From NCBI GenBank assembly GCA_025963635.1, contig JAOQAK010000080.1:124001-188000 (forward strand): a stretch of 64,000 bases of DNA, in the 5' to 3' direction. The translations under genes and the position numbers were made by a program. Shown one piece after another: positions 62,861 through 64,000 of this stretch. The stretch's first letter is position 1, and each line of letters opens with the position of its first letter. Under the pieces are notes generated by a model. The model was not told where the DNA came from. It was given only the letters and a program-made list of their open reading frames with translations, and did no database searches. The DNA is from Ferruginibacter sp. (lineage in GTDB: Bacteria > Bacteroidota > Bacteroidia > Chitinophagales > Chitinophagaceae).

Positions 62861-64000
62861 TTATTTAAACCCAAAAATTAACGGAAATATGAAAGTCACG
62901 ATAATTGTCCATAAGAAGTAAATGGGCAGGTAGGAGGCAATAGCTTTTCCAACACCTGTGATGTTTGTCTTCTTTGAAAGTACCCTGAAGAATTGCGTAG
63001 TTACCAGCAGAAGATTTATTAGGATCAAGCCATTGCCTCCAAGCACCGCAACCCTGTTGGGCGTAATTCCCCATTCTGAAATCCGGAACAGTATGGCAGA
63101 AAACGTGACACCATTCACAATTACCGTTACAACAGATAACAGGAAAAGAATCCAGATTTCTGTTTGACTTTTGGTCTTGGATGTTTCCGCAACTGAAAAG
63201 AAAATGATGGCCATAACGCCAATTAACAAGGCATTAAAAATTAGTAAAAACTCCCGGTCGTTGTACGGGTCTTTACCAGAATATATCATTGCTACGAGAT
63301 AAATTATTAGCATCACTAGTACCAGCGGACTGAAAATTTTGGCAATTACAGGTGAAACTTTACCAACTAGCTGCGGATTGGTTTGGGTAAGATAGGTGCC
63401 CACAAGTGGTGCAGCAGCCAGGCCAAAAATTGCCACATAATTAAAATAAACCGCTTCAATTTTATAGCCAATCAACGAGAACAGACCAATGGTAATACCG
63501 CTCATGATTGCGCCTGCTATCAGGATAAGCGTTGTCATAACAACCAGGTCGCCGTTATACTTCAAATAGCCAAGTCGCTTTTCATCATTTCTTTTGGGTT
63601 CACCAACAAAAGCAAATCCCAATATCGACCACAGAAATAAGGCCAAATGAATGCACGATAAAATTAAGGTATCGCTCTTCTTAACATCCGGAAGAAAATT
63701 GATAAAAATTAAGCCTGCGAGGGTGGTGAAAGCTATAAAAGCGATTTTGCCGGTAGATAATTTGTTCTTCCAGGCAAAGTAAGCTGATAGCGCCGGAAAA
63801 ACTATAAACCCGATGTTCCTGGTATAGAAAAGTTCTTCATTTATCGCCAGGAGCGCCGGCAGTTTTGCAATAGCACCTGCTACCAGTGAAGCAATTATCA
63901 CAAATAATAACTCACTGCGGGTGCCCCAGTTAATCTCCTCAGTTTCGTAATTCAATCTTTCGTTCCAGAAATCGGCAAGTGTATTGCCTTTTAGTTCCGG
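62861..64000 (-). CDS. Multi-pass membrane protein (DUF4153-like), cut by the window end
   Basis: At least 380 residues. About 11 hydrophobic segments start with LLFVIIASLVAGAIAKLPAL and end with WTIIVTFIFPLIFGFK. The TTG at 63955 can serve as a start, but the frame stays open to the window end and reads LKGNTLADFWNERLNYETEE, so the gene probably begins outside. The DUF4153 resemblance comes from the helix pattern and is not certain. Confidence 0.7.
   Translation of the reverse strand, partial: PELKGNTLADFWNERLNYETEEINWGTRSELLFVIIASLVAGAIAKLPALLAINEELFYTRNIGFIVFPALSAYFAWKNKLSTGKIAFIAFTTLAGLIFINFLPDVKKSDTLILSCIHLALFLWSILGFAFVGEPKRNDEKRLGYLKYNGDLVVMTTLILIAGAIMSGITIGLFSLIGYKIEAVYFNYVAIFGLAAAPLVGTYLTQTNPQLVGKVSPVIAKIFSPLVLVMLIIYLVAMIYSGKDPYNDREFLLIFNALLIGVMAIIFFSVAETSKTKSQTEIWILFLLSVVTVIVNGVTFSAILFRISEWGITPNRVAVLGGNGLILINLLLVTTQFFRVLSKKTNITGVGKAIASYLPIYFLWTIIVTFIFPLIFGFK

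Overview
The window looks like a piece of a Bacteroidota chromosome, most likely Chitinophagaceae. The reasons, read by eye and without any database search, are: many upstream regions with the Bacteroidota -7 box TAnnTTTG (often with TTG about 19 bases upstream) and few Shine-Dalgarno sites; a darA/darB/ACP set of the flexirubin (dialkylresorcinol) type; paired DUF3857 proteins; a sufB-C-D-S-E-DUF59 order; and small stress proteins typical of this phylum. No tRNA, rRNA, CRISPR array, intact insertion sequence or prophage was seen.

Layout. 1-8 kb: the cut-off start of a sterol-desaturase-like gene, a K+-dependent membrane pyrophosphatase (hppA), dihydrolipoyl dehydrogenase (lpdA), two thioredoxin-fold proteins, a YihY/BrkB membrane protein, and a cidA/cidB-like pair. 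8-17 kb: a ten-gene minus-strand operon (a secreted protein, DarA, DarB, a small unknown protein, a BtrH-like protein, ABC ATPase, ABC-2 permease, acyl carrier protein, ketosynthase and an inactive ketosynthase-like partner) that probably builds and exports or transfers a dialkylresorcinol/flexirubin-type lipid; several of its genes overlap as TGATG. 17-20 kb: a serine hydrolase, then a gene-poor 1.8 kb with a small HTH protein, a candidate small RNA and a decayed reading frame. 20-24 kb: a stress island (DUF2383 protein, small stress protein, topoisomerase IB, DUF892 protein, a small membrane lipoprotein, an AraC regulator with a metal-binding-like N-terminus).

24.5-31 kb: the SUF iron-sulfur assembly operon. 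31-35 kb: a frameshifted small lipoprotein gene, a KefF/KefC-like pair, and an AraC-VOC pair. 35-44 kb: two secreted DUF3857/transglutaminase-like proteins, thioredoxin, and DNA polymerase III alpha (dnaE). 44-51.5 kb: an NlpC/P60 peptidase, a flippase and an M1 aminopeptidase, a peptide-binding lipoprotein, an Xre-RES toxin-antitoxin pair, and msrA. 51.5-64 kb: mixed housekeeping and accessory genes (2'-5' RNA ligase-like, aldo/keto reductase, DinB, VOC, a DUF2383 paralogue, a LytS/LytTR two-component pair, DUF1080, a beta-propeller protein, a B12-type radical SAM enzyme and a membrane protein cut by the window end), with two gene relics.

The most unusual signals are the compact resorcinol-lipid operon with its uncharacterised small protein, three separate intergenic arrays of degenerate 7-base repeats, and a promoter-plus-terminator unit at 19.45-19.53 kb that encodes no protein.
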